A model generated the notes under the pieces. That model was not told the origin of the DNA. It worked only from the letters and a program-made list of their open reading frames with translations, and did not search any database. 64,000 nucleotides of DNA from an uncultured Candidatus Pelagibacter sp. (GTDB lineage Bacteria; Pseudomonadota; Alphaproteobacteria; Pelagibacterales; Pelagibacteraceae), in the NCBI RefSeq assembly GCF_943788075.1, contig NZ_CALSOW010000005.1:1-64000 (forward strand), written 5' to 3'. Every line of letters begins with the position of its first letter. Within the stretch, counting starts at the first letter, position 1. The position numbers and the translations under genes are program-made. Below are positions 8,758 through 18,740 of the stretch, in pieces.

Positions 8758-9861
8758 ATGATGAATAATTATTTTATAATACTTGCCTCCGGACAAAGCA
8801 AAAGATTTAATTCAAACCAATTAAAACAATTTATTACCTATAAAAATAAAGCTCTTTTTGAACATTCTTTAGATAAAGCAATGAACTCAAAACTTTTTAA
8901 GAAAATAATTTTAGTTGTTAATGAAAAAAAACAAATCAAAAAAAAATATTCCAAAGATGTTGTTATTATTAAGGGTGGTAAAGAAAGATCAGATTCTTCA
9001 TTGATTGCTTTAAAATATATTAAAAAATTTAAACCAAGTAATGTTTTAATTCATGATGCGGCCCGACCAAATTTCACAATTAAACTTTTAAAAAGATTAA
9101 TTAAATCACTTCAAACAAATAAAGCATCTATACCTGTAATTTCATCAAAAGATTCGATTAAATATAAAGTTAAGAATCAATTATTTAATCTTGATAAAAA
9201 AAATTCTTATTTAACACAAACACCACAGGCATTTAAGTTTAAAGATATTTATAATTTATCCATAAAACAAAAAAAAATAATTCAAGATGAAGCAACTTTA
9301 TTTATTAACAACAATTTTAAAATAAAATTTATAAATGGTGAAATTTTAAATGATAAGATTACCTTTAAAGAAGATATCAACAATATTAAAACTTTTTTTG
9401 GAATTGGATTTGATATTCATAGATTAGTTAAAGATAAAAAACTTTATTTAGGCGGTATTAAAATCCCTTTTCATTCAGGTTTAAAAGGTCACTCAGATGG
9501 AGATGTAATTTTACATTCAGTAATTGACTCATTATTAGGTGCAATGAGAAAAAAAGATATAGGAACTTTTTTTCCAGATAATAGAAATAAATTTAAAAAT
9601 ATAAGATCTCCAAAAATGCTCAAACCCATTGTTGATATTTTAAATAGAAGCAATTTCTACATTAATAATTTAGATATTAATTTGATATGTGAACAACCTA
9701 AAGTTTCCAAATATAGAAATAAAATAATAAATTCTTTATCTGATTTATTAAATTTAGATAAAGATTTAATTAATTTAAAAGGTAAAACAGTTGAAAAATT
9801 AGGATTAATTGGAAAGGAAAAAGCAATAGCTTGTGAAGTTATTTGCTCAATATCACAATGA
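8758..9861 (+). CDS. ispDF: Bifunctional IspD/IspF (MEP cytidylyltransferase / MECDP synthase)
   Basis: N-terminal IspD-like domain; C-terminal IspF GIGFDIHRLVKDKKLYLGGIKIPFHSGLKGHSDGDVILHSVIDSLLGAM. Confidence 0.95.
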   Translation: MMNNYFIILASGQSKRFNSNQLKQFITYKNKALFEHSLDKAMNSKLFKKIILVVNEKKQIKKKYSKDVVIIKGGKERSDSSLIALKYIKKFKPSNVLIHDAARPNFTIKLLKRLIKSLQTNKASIPVISSKDSIKYKVKNQLFNLDKKNSYLTQTPQAFKFKDIYNLSIKQKKIIQDEATLFINNNFKIKFINGEILNDKITFKEDINNIKTFFGIGFDIHRLVKDKKLYLGGIKIPFHSGLKGHSDGDVILHSVIDSLLGAMRKKDIGTFFPDNRNKFKNIRSPKMLKPIVDILNRSNFYINNLDINLICEQPKVSKYRNKIINSLSDLLNLDKDLINLKGKTVEKLGLIGKEKAIACEVICSISQ

Positions 9862-10349
9862 AGAAAATAAATGTACTGATATCAACTTTCTTTGGTTATG
9901 GTTATTTAACTAAAATACCGGGGACTGTTACATCATTAGTTACTACCATATTTATTTATATCGCATATGAATACCTTGAGTATACTGATCTTAAATTTTC
10001 AATAATTTTTTTTACTCTTTTATTTTTCTATTCATTTTATGCAGTTAAAGATGCAGAAAGTGAGTTTAAGAATAAAGACCCAAGACAAATAGTTATTGAT
10101 GAAGTTTTAGGTCAAGCTATGCCTTTAATATTGTTGCTATATTTAAACCAAACTAATCAACTAAATATGCAAATCGAAATATATTATGTATTGTCATTCA
10201 TATTGTTTAGGTTTTTTGATATTGTAAAGCCATTTCCTGTTAGCTATTTTGATAAAAATTTTAAAAACTATTTTGGAATAATCATGGACGATATAATGGC
10301 TGGATTATATTCAATGATATTAATCTACCTAATAAGTCTTAAATTCTAA
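9858..10349 (+). CDS. pgpA: Phosphatidylglycerophosphatase A
   Basis: GYGYLTKIPGTVTSL...DPRQIVIDEVLGQ...RFFDIVKPFPVSYFD; ATGA overlap with the ispDF stop supports the start at 9858. Confidence 0.9.
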   Translation: MKKINVLISTFFGYGYLTKIPGTVTSLVTTIFIYIAYEYLEYTDLKFSIIFFTLLFFYSFYAVKDAESEFKNKDPRQIVIDEVLGQAMPLILLLYLNQTNQLNMQIEIYYVLSFILFRFFDIVKPFPVSYFDKNFKNYFGIIMDDIMAGLYSMILIYLISLKF

Positions 10350-10813
10350 TGAGTATTCAATTACTTCATAAAAAATTAATTAAAAAAAAATTAACTATAT
10401 CGATTGCTGAGTCTTGTACTGGTGGATTGCTGGCTCATAATTTAACTAAATTAGCTAACTCATCAAAATATTTTCAAATGGGACTAACTACTTACTCCAA
10501 TCAAGCTAAAATTAAGATTCTTAGAGTAAATAAGAAAATTATAAATAAATATGGGGCGGTTAGTTATGAATGTTGTAAGGCAATGGTTGAAAATTTATCT
10601 AAAATTTCAAAAAGTAAAATAAATGTTTCTATTACTGGAATTGCTGGCCCCGGTGGTTCTACAAAAAATAAGCCTATTGGTCTTGTTTATATTGGTTTTA
10701 AAAAAGATAAAACAATGTTTGTTGAAGAAAATAAATTTCAATCAAAAAAACGGATTCAGATACAAAGAGCTACCGTCAAAAAAGTAATTAATATTATTTT
10801 AAAATTAATTTAA
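10349..10813 (+). CDS. pncC: CinA C-terminal domain / nicotinamide-nucleotide amidase family
   Basis: SIAESCTGGLLAHNLT...GIAGPGGSTKNKPIGLVYIG. Confidence 0.9.
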   Translation: MSIQLLHKKLIKKKLTISIAESCTGGLLAHNLTKLANSSKYFQMGLTTYSNQAKIKILRVNKKIINKYGAVSYECCKAMVENLSKISKSKINVSITGIAGPGGSTKNKPIGLVYIGFKKDKTMFVEENKFQSKKRIQIQRATVKKVINIILKLI

Positions 10814-11269
10814 TGGATCCTCTATAGGTCTATAAAGATCTTCTGCTCTTTTTTGAAAAGCATCTGCTATCTTATTCAAACCAAATTCAAAAGACTTTGA
10901 CATCAAAATATTTAAGAATTTATTCTCAATTTCAAAATCAATATCAAAAAAAATTTCGGTACCACCTTTTGTTTCATTAAAATTCCAATTATTTTCTAAA
11001 TGATTTAATGGACCTCCTATATTGGTTACATTTATAGTACTATTTTCTTTGTCAAATTTTACATCACTTTTATAGGTATCTTTAAATGGTCCTTTGCCAA
11101 TGGTAAGGTCGGCAATGATTAAAGTTTGATTACCCTCTGTATTTCTTTCATAAACATGTGAGTCCAAACAAAAAGGAACAAACTCTGGATATTTTTCAAT
11201 ATCAAGAACTAAATCAACAAGTTGATCTTTTTTACATTCAATTAATCTCTTAACTGATGCTTTAGGCAT
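10805..11269 (-). CDS. Coq10/RatA-like START-domain protein
   Basis: YPEFVPFCLDSHVYER..., NNWNFNETKGGTEIFFDIDFEIENKFLN; adjacent to lipA as in other alphaproteobacteria. Confidence 0.85.
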   Translation of the reverse strand: MPKASVKRLIECKKDQLVDLVLDIEKYPEFVPFCLDSHVYERNTEGNQTLIIADLTIGKGPFKDTYKSDVKFDKENSTINVTNIGGPLNHLENNWNFNETKGGTEIFFDIDFEIENKFLNILMSKSFEFGLNKIADAFQKRAEDLYRPIEDPLN

Positions 11270-12192
11270 TAATGTTGATTTAATCTGTTTTGTTGAAGTT
11301 TAGCAAAATCTTCATCAGCGTGGTAGGAAGATCTTGTTAAGGGAGATGAAGAAACTAATAAAAATCCTTTTGCCTTAGCAATAGTTGCTAAATCATCAAA
11401 TTCTTTAGGAGTATAATATCTATCAAGAGGATAATGTTTTGTTGAAGGTTGCAAATATTGTCCAATAGTTAAGAAATCAACATCTGCAGCTTTTAAATCA
11501 TCCATTACTTGCAAAATTTCATCTCTACTTTCACCTAATCCAACCATAATTCCAGATTTAGTGAAAACATTCTTGTTAACTTTTTTAGCATTTTTTAAAA
11601 GTTCTAATGAAGAAAAATATCTTGAGCCAGGTCTAACTTTTAAATACAAACTTGGCACTGTTTCAATATTATGATTAAACACATCAGGATTTGCATCTAA
11701 TACTCTTTTATAAGCATCTCCTTTTCTTAAAAAATCTGGAGTAAGGACTTCGATTGTAGTATTTGGATTTTGTTTTCTTGTTTGATTTATTGTTTCATAA
11801 AAATGTTCTGATCCTCCATCTTCTAAATCATCTCTATCTACAGATGTGATAACAACATGTTTCAAATTTAATTTTTTTACAGCTTGAGCAATTTTAACTG
11901 GCTCTAATTGATCTAATTTTCCAGGCAAACCAGTTTTAACATCACAAAAAGCACATGCTCTTGTGCACGTATCACCCATTATCATAAATGTTGCATGTCT
12001 CTTACTCCAACACTCAGTAATATTAGGGCAGTTAGCTTCCTGACAAACGGTTACTAGGTTATTATTATTAACTATTGTTTTTGTTAAGAAAAACTCTTTA
12101 CTGTTTGAAAGTTTTGACCTTATCCAGTCTGGTTTTTTCTTAATTGGGTTGATTGGTTTATTTTCTTTTTCTGGATGTCTAGTTTTCATCAT
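11269..12192 (-). CDS. lipA: Lipoyl synthase
   Basis: Both cysteine clusters: [12 protein letters not shown] and [10 protein letters not shown]. Confidence 0.97.
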   Translation of the reverse strand: MMKTRHPEKENKPINPIKKKPDWIRSKLSNSKEFFLTKTIVNNNNLVTVCQEANCPNITECWSKRHATFMIMGDTCTRACAFCDVKTGLPGKLDQLEPVKIAQAVKKLNLKHVVITSVDRDDLEDGGSEHFYETINQTRKQNPNTTIEVLTPDFLRKGDAYKRVLDANPDVFNHNIETVPSLYLKVRPGSRYFSSLELLKNAKKVNKNVFTKSGIMVGLGESRDEILQVMDDLKAADVDFLTIGQYLQPSTKHYPLDRYYTPKEFDDLATIAKAKGFLLVSSSPLTRSSYHADEDFAKLQQNRLNQH

Positions 12193-12481
12193 TTTTAATT
12201 ATATAGATTGTCTCACCTTCTTTACCAAATAAAAACCTTTCTCTAATTAGAGTTTCCACATAATCAAGATCCAAATTTGTGCTTAATAATGAGTTCTTAT
12301 GGTCCATATCTGTTATTTTACTAGTTAAAGATTTTTCTTCTTTTTTCAAGTTAGACATAAGTTCTTTTTTTTCAATGTAGGAAAATAGCCCTCTTTCACC
12401 AGATACAAGATTAAAACTAAAGTATAAAATCAAAAATATTGATATTAATAAAAAATAATTTCTTTTTATTAATCTTAACAT
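12179..12481 (-). CDS. FtsB/DivIC-type septum formation initiator
   Basis: Single TM + short coiled coil, 100 aa, downstream of eno as is typical. Confidence 0.75.
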   Translation of the reverse strand: MLRLIKRNYFLLISIFLILYFSFNLVSGERGLFSYIEKKELMSNLKKEEKSLTSKITDMDHKNSLLSTNLDLDYVETLIRERFLFGKEGETIYIIKNDEN

Positions 12482-13737
12482 TAATCGATTTTATTCATCC
12501 TCGCTTTTTTTCCAAGCTCTTCTTCAATACGAATTAATTGATTGTATTTAGCAACTCTCTCAGATCTTGCTAATGATCCAGTTTTTATTTGATTAGAATT
12601 TGTCCCAACAGCTAAGTCTGCAATAAATGTATCTTCACTCTCTCCAGATCGATGAGATATGATTGTTTTATAACCTATGGTTTGGGCAAATTTAATAACA
12701 TCTAAAGTCTCAGAAACTGTACCAATTTGATTGAGTTTAATCAAAATTGAATTGGATGAAATATTCAAAAAACCTTTTTTCAGTCTTTCAAGATTAGTCA
12801 CATATAAGTCGTCTCCAACAATTTGAACATTGTTGACTGATTTCATTAATTTATTCCAAGCAATCCAATCATTTTCTGCAAAAGGATCTTCTATTGATTT
12901 GATCTTGTATTTGTTAATAATTTTTTGATATTCTTTAATAGATTTTTCTACAGAGATATAACTTTTGGAATGTATGGAATATTTAGTCTCTTTAAATAAC
13001 TCATTGGCCGCAACATCAAGACATATGGAAACATCTTCTCCATTTTTAAAACCTGCTTTTTTAATTGCAGAAACAATTAAATCTAGGGCCTGATTGTTGC
13101 TACTGATCATTGGAGCAAAGCCTCCTTCATCACCAACAGATGTTGATAAACCCTTATCTTTAATCAACTTACTTAGGCTTTTAATAACTAAAAAACAAAC
13201 TCTCGTCGCTTCTGAGAAAGTTTTTGCTCGATCTGGTCTGATCATAAATTCTTGGATTCTAAGGCCATTGTTAGCATGTGCCCCACCATTAATTATATTC
13301 ATTAAAGGATATGGTAGTTGAAAATTTTTCTTTACTGAAAATGTTTTATATAAAGGTAACTTCTTAACTTTGGCTGAAAGTTTTTTAACAGCCATAGAAA
13401 CAGCTAACATTGCATTTGCTCCGAGGTTTGTTTTTTGTCTTGTGCCATCAAGGTTTATTAAAAGAGTATCAATTCGTACTTGGTTATGAATATTTTGACC
13501 TTTTAAATTTTTTGAAATTTTTGTATTAACTAAATTTACTGCACCAAAAACACTTTTTCCTAAATATCTTTTATTATTTTTATCTCTTTTTTCATAAGCT
13601 TCGTAGGTTCCAGTAGATGCTCCAGATGGACAGATGGCCGAAGCACTATTATTTTTTACATAAACTTCAGCTTCAACTGTTGGATTTCCCCTGCTATCAA
13701 AGACTTGACGTGCTTTTACTTTTAAGATTTTGCTCAC
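12481..13737 (-). CDS. eno: Enolase
   Basis: ARQVFDSRGNPTVEAEV, GDDLYVTN, ISHRSGESEDTFIADLAVG. Confidence 0.98.
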   Translation of the reverse strand: MSKILKVKARQVFDSRGNPTVEAEVYVKNNSASAICPSGASTGTYEAYEKRDKNNKRYLGKSVFGAVNLVNTKISKNLKGQNIHNQVRIDTLLINLDGTRQKTNLGANAMLAVSMAVKKLSAKVKKLPLYKTFSVKKNFQLPYPLMNIINGGAHANNGLRIQEFMIRPDRAKTFSEATRVCFLVIKSLSKLIKDKGLSTSVGDEGGFAPMISSNNQALDLIVSAIKKAGFKNGEDVSICLDVAANELFKETKYSIHSKSYISVEKSIKEYQKIINKYKIKSIEDPFAENDWIAWNKLMKSVNNVQIVGDDLYVTNLERLKKGFLNISSNSILIKLNQIGTVSETLDVIKFAQTIGYKTIISHRSGESEDTFIADLAVGTNSNQIKTGSLARSERVAKYNQLIRIEEELGKKARMNKID

Positions 13738-14561
13738 TACTTTTTAATTAAGTTATCAATATCAGTTAGTTGTTTAAGTAAATTTTCTAATTTATCCAAT
13801 GGAACCATATTTGGTCCATCAGATGGTGCGTGATCAGGGTCCTGATGAGTTTCAATGAATACTCCTGCAACACCGACAGCAACAGCAGCTCTTGCTAAAT
13901 ATTCAACAAACTCTCTTTGTCCGCCAGAAGACTCGCCTTGTCCGCCAGGTTGTTGTACTGAATGTGTTGCATCAAAAATTACTGGATAACCATTCTTAGC
14001 CATGATGGGTAGTGATCTCATATCTGATACTAAAGTATTGTACCCAAAACTAGCCCCTCTTTCTGTAACTAAAATATTTTCATTTCCAGAGTCTGATATT
14101 TTTTTAGTAACATTAACCATGTCCCATGGAGCTAAGAACTGTCCCTTTTTAACATTTATAATCTTATTCGTTTTTGCAGCAGCAATTAAAAGATCTGTTT
14201 GTCTGCATAAAAATGCTGGTATCTGTAAAATATCAACATGATCTTTTAATAATGAACATTGTTCTGCGTTATGAATGTCTGTTAAAATTGGAACGTTTAG
14301 TTCTTTTTTAATTTTATCAAATACTGGAAGGGAAGCTTCTAAACCTGCCCCTCTTACACCTTTTAGACTGGTTCTATTAGCTTTATCAAACGAAGTTTTA
14401 TAAATAAATCCAAGATCAAATTTTTTAGTAATTTCTTGAATTTTACCTGCCATATCCATTGCATGTTGTTCTGTTTCAAGCTGACAAGGTCCAGCAATAA
14501 TGCAAATTTTATTATTATTTGAAATTTCTATTTTTCCACAATTAACTTTTTTACTATTCAT
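13737..14561 (-). CDS. kdsA: 3-deoxy-8-phosphooctulonate synthase
   Basis: IAGPCQLETEQHA, TSFDKANRTS, FDATHSVQQPGG. Confidence 0.97.
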   Translation of the reverse strand: MNSKKVNCGKIEISNNNKICIIAGPCQLETEQHAMDMAGKIQEITKKFDLGFIYKTSFDKANRTSLKGVRGAGLEASLPVFDKIKKELNVPILTDIHNAEQCSLLKDHVDILQIPAFLCRQTDLLIAAAKTNKIINVKKGQFLAPWDMVNVTKKISDSGNENILVTERGASFGYNTLVSDMRSLPIMAKNGYPVIFDATHSVQQPGGQGESSGGQREFVEYLARAAVAVGVAGVFIETHQDPDHAPSDGPNMVPLDKLENLLKQLTDIDNLIKK

Positions 14562-16174
14562 TTATGATTTTTTGCTGCTTTGATAAAAGATGAGAATAAA
14601 GGATGAGGAGCTAAAGGTCTAGATTTAAATTCTGGATGAAATTGTACCCCAATAAACCACGGGTGATTTTTTAACTCTATAATTTCTGGTAATTTATTAT
14701 CTGGTGATAATCCTGAAAAAATCATACCTTTTTTTTCAAATTTTTCTTTAAAAGCAATATTCACTTCATACCTGTGTCTATGTCTCTCATGAATTGTTTT
14801 AGATTTATATATCTTTCTTATTAATGTATTGGTTTTTAACTTGGCCTCATATGAACCCAATCTCATTGTTCCACCTAGATCTTTATCAGTACCCTTAATC
14901 ATTTTTCCGTCTCTGGTCCATTCGTTAATTAATCCAATAATTGGTAATCCTTTTTTGTCAAATTCACTTGATGTGGCATTTTTTAAACTTAATTGATTTC
15001 GAGCAAATTCAATAATTGCCATTTGCATTCCATAACAAATTCCTAAGAAAGGAACTTTATTTAATCTAGCATATTTAATTGCCTCAATTTTTCCATCTGT
15101 TCCTCTTTTTCCAAATCCACCTGGGATCAATATTCCTGAAATATTTTTGAGCTTTACCTTAATTTCAGAAACTTTTAATTTTTCAGAATCTATTCTAACT
15201 AGATTTACTTTTATCTTATTATCAATGCCACCATGAGTTAATGCTTCATCTAAGGATTTATAAGCATCTTTAAGCTCAACATACTTACCAATGATTGCAA
15301 TATTTACTTCCTTTTTGTTGTTAAGAATAATTTTAGTTATTTTTTTCCAAGGACTTAAGTTTGCAGATTTCTTAGATTTTAGTTTGAAATAATCTAAAAC
15401 TTGAATGTCTAACTTTTCTTTAAAAAAACTCATGGGAGCTTCGTAAATAGTTCTGACATCAACTGTTTCAATTACATTCTTAATGTCTACATTACAAAAT
15501 AAAGAAATTTTCTTTCTATGTTCAAGCGGTATTGGTCTTTCCGATCTACAAATTATTATGTCTGGCTGAATTCCAATACTTCTTAATTCTTTAACTGAAT
15601 GTTGAGTTGGTTTTGTTTTGATTTCATCAGAAGCCTTTAAATAAGGAACCAATGTTAAATGAATAAACAATGCATTTTTTTTACCTACATCATTTGCAAA
15701 CTGCCTAATTGCTTCGACAAATGGTAAACTTTCTATATCTCCTACAATTCCTCCAATTTCACAAATTACAAAATCCTCTTTTGAAGAGTCGTTTTTAATA
15801 AACTGTTTAATGCGATCTGTGATGTGAGGAATTACTTGAACTGTTTTTCCTAAATATTCACCTTTTCTCTCTTTTTTAAGAACATCACTGTAAATTTTTC
15901 CAGTTGTGATATTGTCTGATTTTTTTGATGATACTCCAGAAAATCTCTCGTAATGACCTAAATCTAAATCAGTTTCCGCACCATCATCGGTTACATAAAC
16001 TTCTCCGTGTTGAAATGGACTCATAGTTCCAGGGTCTACGTTAAGATATGGATCTAATTTTCTTAATCTAACTTTATAACCTCTGGATTGTAATAAATAA
16101 GCAAGTGAAGCTGAAGAGAGCCCTTTTCCTAATGAAGAAACCACACCGCCGGTGACAAAAATGTATCGCGCCAT
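14558..16174 (-). CDS. pyrG: CTP synthase
   Basis: FVTGGVVSSLGKGLSSASLA, PFLGICYGMQ, GVQFHPEFKSRP. Confidence 0.98.
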   Translation of the reverse strand: MARYIFVTGGVVSSLGKGLSSASLAYLLQSRGYKVRLRKLDPYLNVDPGTMSPFQHGEVYVTDDGAETDLDLGHYERFSGVSSKKSDNITTGKIYSDVLKKERKGEYLGKTVQVIPHITDRIKQFIKNDSSKEDFVICEIGGIVGDIESLPFVEAIRQFANDVGKKNALFIHLTLVPYLKASDEIKTKPTQHSVKELRSIGIQPDIIICRSERPIPLEHRKKISLFCNVDIKNVIETVDVRTIYEAPMSFFKEKLDIQVLDYFKLKSKKSANLSPWKKITKIILNNKKEVNIAIIGKYVELKDAYKSLDEALTHGGIDNKIKVNLVRIDSEKLKVSEIKVKLKNISGILIPGGFGKRGTDGKIEAIKYARLNKVPFLGICYGMQMAIIEFARNQLSLKNATSSEFDKKGLPIIGLINEWTRDGKMIKGTDKDLGGTMRLGSYEAKLKTNTLIRKIYKSKTIHERHRHRYEVNIAFKEKFEKKGMIFSGLSPDNKLPEIIELKNHPWFIGVQFHPEFKSRPLAPHPLFSSFIKAAKNHK

Positions 16175-16218
16175 GGAACTATCTTATAGCGAATAAAAAT
16201 TGAATTGAAAACTATTAA

Positions 16219-16518
16219 TTAATTATTTTCTGGAATTGAAGGCGTATCTTCTGTTTTCTCTTCAATTGTATCTAAAACAGAACTTGTTGGTGTTAATTCA
16301 GCTCTGGAAATAATAGTTAATGCTAAACTACAAATTATAAAAAGAGTAGCAACAATCGCTGTAGCTTTAGTCATAAAACCACCCGCAGATCTTGATAGCA
16401 TGAAATTTTCCTGAGAAACTCCTATGCCTAGAGCGCCTCCTTCAGATCTTTGCAAAAGTATTAAAGATACTAAAATCAGAGCTAAAATGATGTTAATTAC
16501 AAGAAGTATGTTTTCCAT
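16219..16518 (-). CDS. secG: Preprotein translocase subunit SecG
   Basis: LLQRSEGGALGIG...RSAGGFMTKATAIVA. Confidence 0.92.
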   Translation of the reverse strand: MENILLVINIILALILVSLILLQRSEGGALGIGVSQENFMLSRSAGGFMTKATAIVATLFIICSLALTIISRAELTPTSSVLDTIEEKTEDTPSIPENN

Positions 16519-16524
16519 GTTGGG

Positions 16525-17265
16525 TTAATTAAAGGTTTTTTTAATTATATCAATAAATTTTTTTGAATTTTGTGAGGCTCCACCAATCAAAAAACCATCA
16601 ATAATGTTGATATCTTTTAATTCAGTAATATTTTTATTGTTTACTGAACCACCATACAAAACTTTTGGAACTTTTCTACGAAATTTACTTTTAATATATG
16701 AAATTGAATTTAATAAATCTTTTGATTTTGGAATTAAGCCTGTTCCAATAGACCATACGGGTTCATAAGCTATAATGATATCTGAAGTATCTTTAATAGA
16801 GCTTAATCCGTTATTAATTTGTTTTGCTAAAACCTTGTTAGTTAGTTTTTTTCTTTTTTCACTCAGTGTTTCCCCAATACAAAAAATGACTTTTAAATTT
16901 GATTTAATTGCGCTCTTTATTTTTAGATTAATTAATTTGTCTGTCTCACCAGATTGCCTATTTTCTGAATGTCCCAATATAACATATTTAGCTCCAACAT
17001 TTTTTAACATTTTAGAATTTACATGACCTGTGAAAGCTCCATAGTTTTCACTCTCATGACAATTTTGTGCTCCGACTTCTAGATTTGTTTTTTTTAACCT
17101 TTTTGATAATGGGCGTATAAGAGTGCTAGGTGGGCAATAAATAATTCTGAACTTACTAATTTTATTATTTTTTGAAAATTTTATAACGCTATCAAGTGAA
17201 TTTAATGTTCTTAAATCACCAAACATTTTCCAATTAGCTATAAAATACATATATTTATTTGTCAT
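16525..17265 (-). CDS. tpiA: Triosephosphate isomerase
   Basis: ANWKMFGD, VILGHSENR, IAYEPVWSIGTG, LYGGSVNNKN. Confidence 0.97.
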   Translation of the reverse strand: MTNKYMYFIANWKMFGDLRTLNSLDSVIKFSKNNKISKFRIIYCPPSTLIRPLSKRLKKTNLEVGAQNCHESENYGAFTGHVNSKMLKNVGAKYVILGHSENRQSGETDKLINLKIKSAIKSNLKVIFCIGETLSEKRKKLTNKVLAKQINNGLSSIKDTSDIIIAYEPVWSIGTGLIPKSKDLLNSISYIKSKFRRKVPKVLYGGSVNNKNITELKDINIIDGFLIGGASQNSKKFIDIIKKTFN

Positions 17266-17319
17266 AATTGAAATTTTAATCTATAGATTTGTTTTTACAG
17301 ATCAATAAATTTATAGCTA

Positions 17320-18740
17320 ATGATAGAAACTTTAAAAAAATTTGGTGGAAAAAAATTAGGCGGTTTAATTCTAATTATAGTGATTATAATCGCGTTTGGC
17401 TTTGGTGGATTTGGGGGTGGTTTTAGCACTAACAATCAAAACAATATCGCTAAAATTAATAAAACTAATGTAACTACTCAAGATTTCATGAACTATGTTA
17501 ACCAAAGTGGAATTTCGCAACAAGCTATCAGGGAAAATTTAGACAATAATATAATTGAAGAACTTCTATCTGGATTAATCTCAACAACATTAATTGATCT
17601 AGAGGTAGAAGATTTCAATCTTTCAATTACAGATTTAACAGTTTTACAGAAAATTAAAGAAAACAAAAATTTTCAAGATGAAAATAAAGTTTTTCAACGA
17701 ACAAAGTATGAAAAATTTTTACTATCAAATAATATGTCAGCACCAATGTTCGAATTACAATTAAAAAATCGTGAGCTACAAAAACATCTATTTGATTTTA
17801 TTGGTGCAGGAACAATTACACCTAATTTTCTTACAAAAAATAAATTTCTAGAGGAAAATAAATCTTTAAATCTTGAGTATGTGGGAATGGAAAATTTTTA
17901 TAAAATTAAAGAAAACTTTACAAATTTAGAAATAAACAACTTCCTAGATGAAAATAAAGACCAATTAAAAAGAGAATATATTGATTTTAAATATGCTGTT
18001 TTAAATCCTAAAACCTTAATTGGTTTAGAGGAATTCAATCAGGATTTCTTTAATGAAATAGATAAAATTGAAAATAAAATTTCAAATGGAGATGATTTTA
18101 ACTCTATTATTCAAAATATAAAAACTGATATTATAAAGATTAAGGAATTTACTCCAAGCTCAACTAAAAAAATAAACGAAGATCTAATTTTTTCAAAAAA
18201 ATCTACTGAAATTGATCTAATTGAAAATGGAGATAACTATTTATTGTATTCTATAACTAACAATATGATCGAGCTCCCAGATTTATCAGATCAAGATACA
18301 AAAGAGAAATTCAAGATCTTATATTTCAAAAAAGTAAGTTTGATCTTAATAGAAGTATCTTGGAAGAAATACAAAATAAAAAATTTGACGATAATAGGTT
18401 CGAAGAAATGGCTAGATCTAACAAACAATACTTATCTATTAGTTCAATAAATGACAATGATAAGTTTGAAACAAATTCGGTTAAAATGCTCTATTCTTTA
18501 CCTATTAATTCATTCACATTAGTAAATGATAAAGAAAATAGAATTTATTTAGTAAAATTAGTTAGTTCAAAAAGAAATAGATTTAATGAAACTGATGAAA
18601 ATTACATAAGTTTTATTAAAAATCAAAATACTAACACTAGAAAATCTATTATCCAATCTTATGATCAGTTACTTAACACCAAATATCAAGTTCAATTAAA
18701 TCAAAAAACTATTGATAGAGTTAAAAATTATTTCAAATGA
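17320..18740 (+). CDS. PpiD/SurA_N-like membrane-anchored periplasmic folding factor; one frameshift at ~18330-18337
   Basis: N-terminal TM + SurA_N-like region. Adding one A to the run ttcAAAAAAgtaag restores ...LYFKKSKFDLNRSILEEIQNKKFDDNRFEEMARSN... across both ORFs. Confidence 0.8.

Noticed and set aside
8758-9861. IspD-IspF fusion as a novelty
   Set aside because: Bifunctional IspDF is well established in Alphaproteobacteria.
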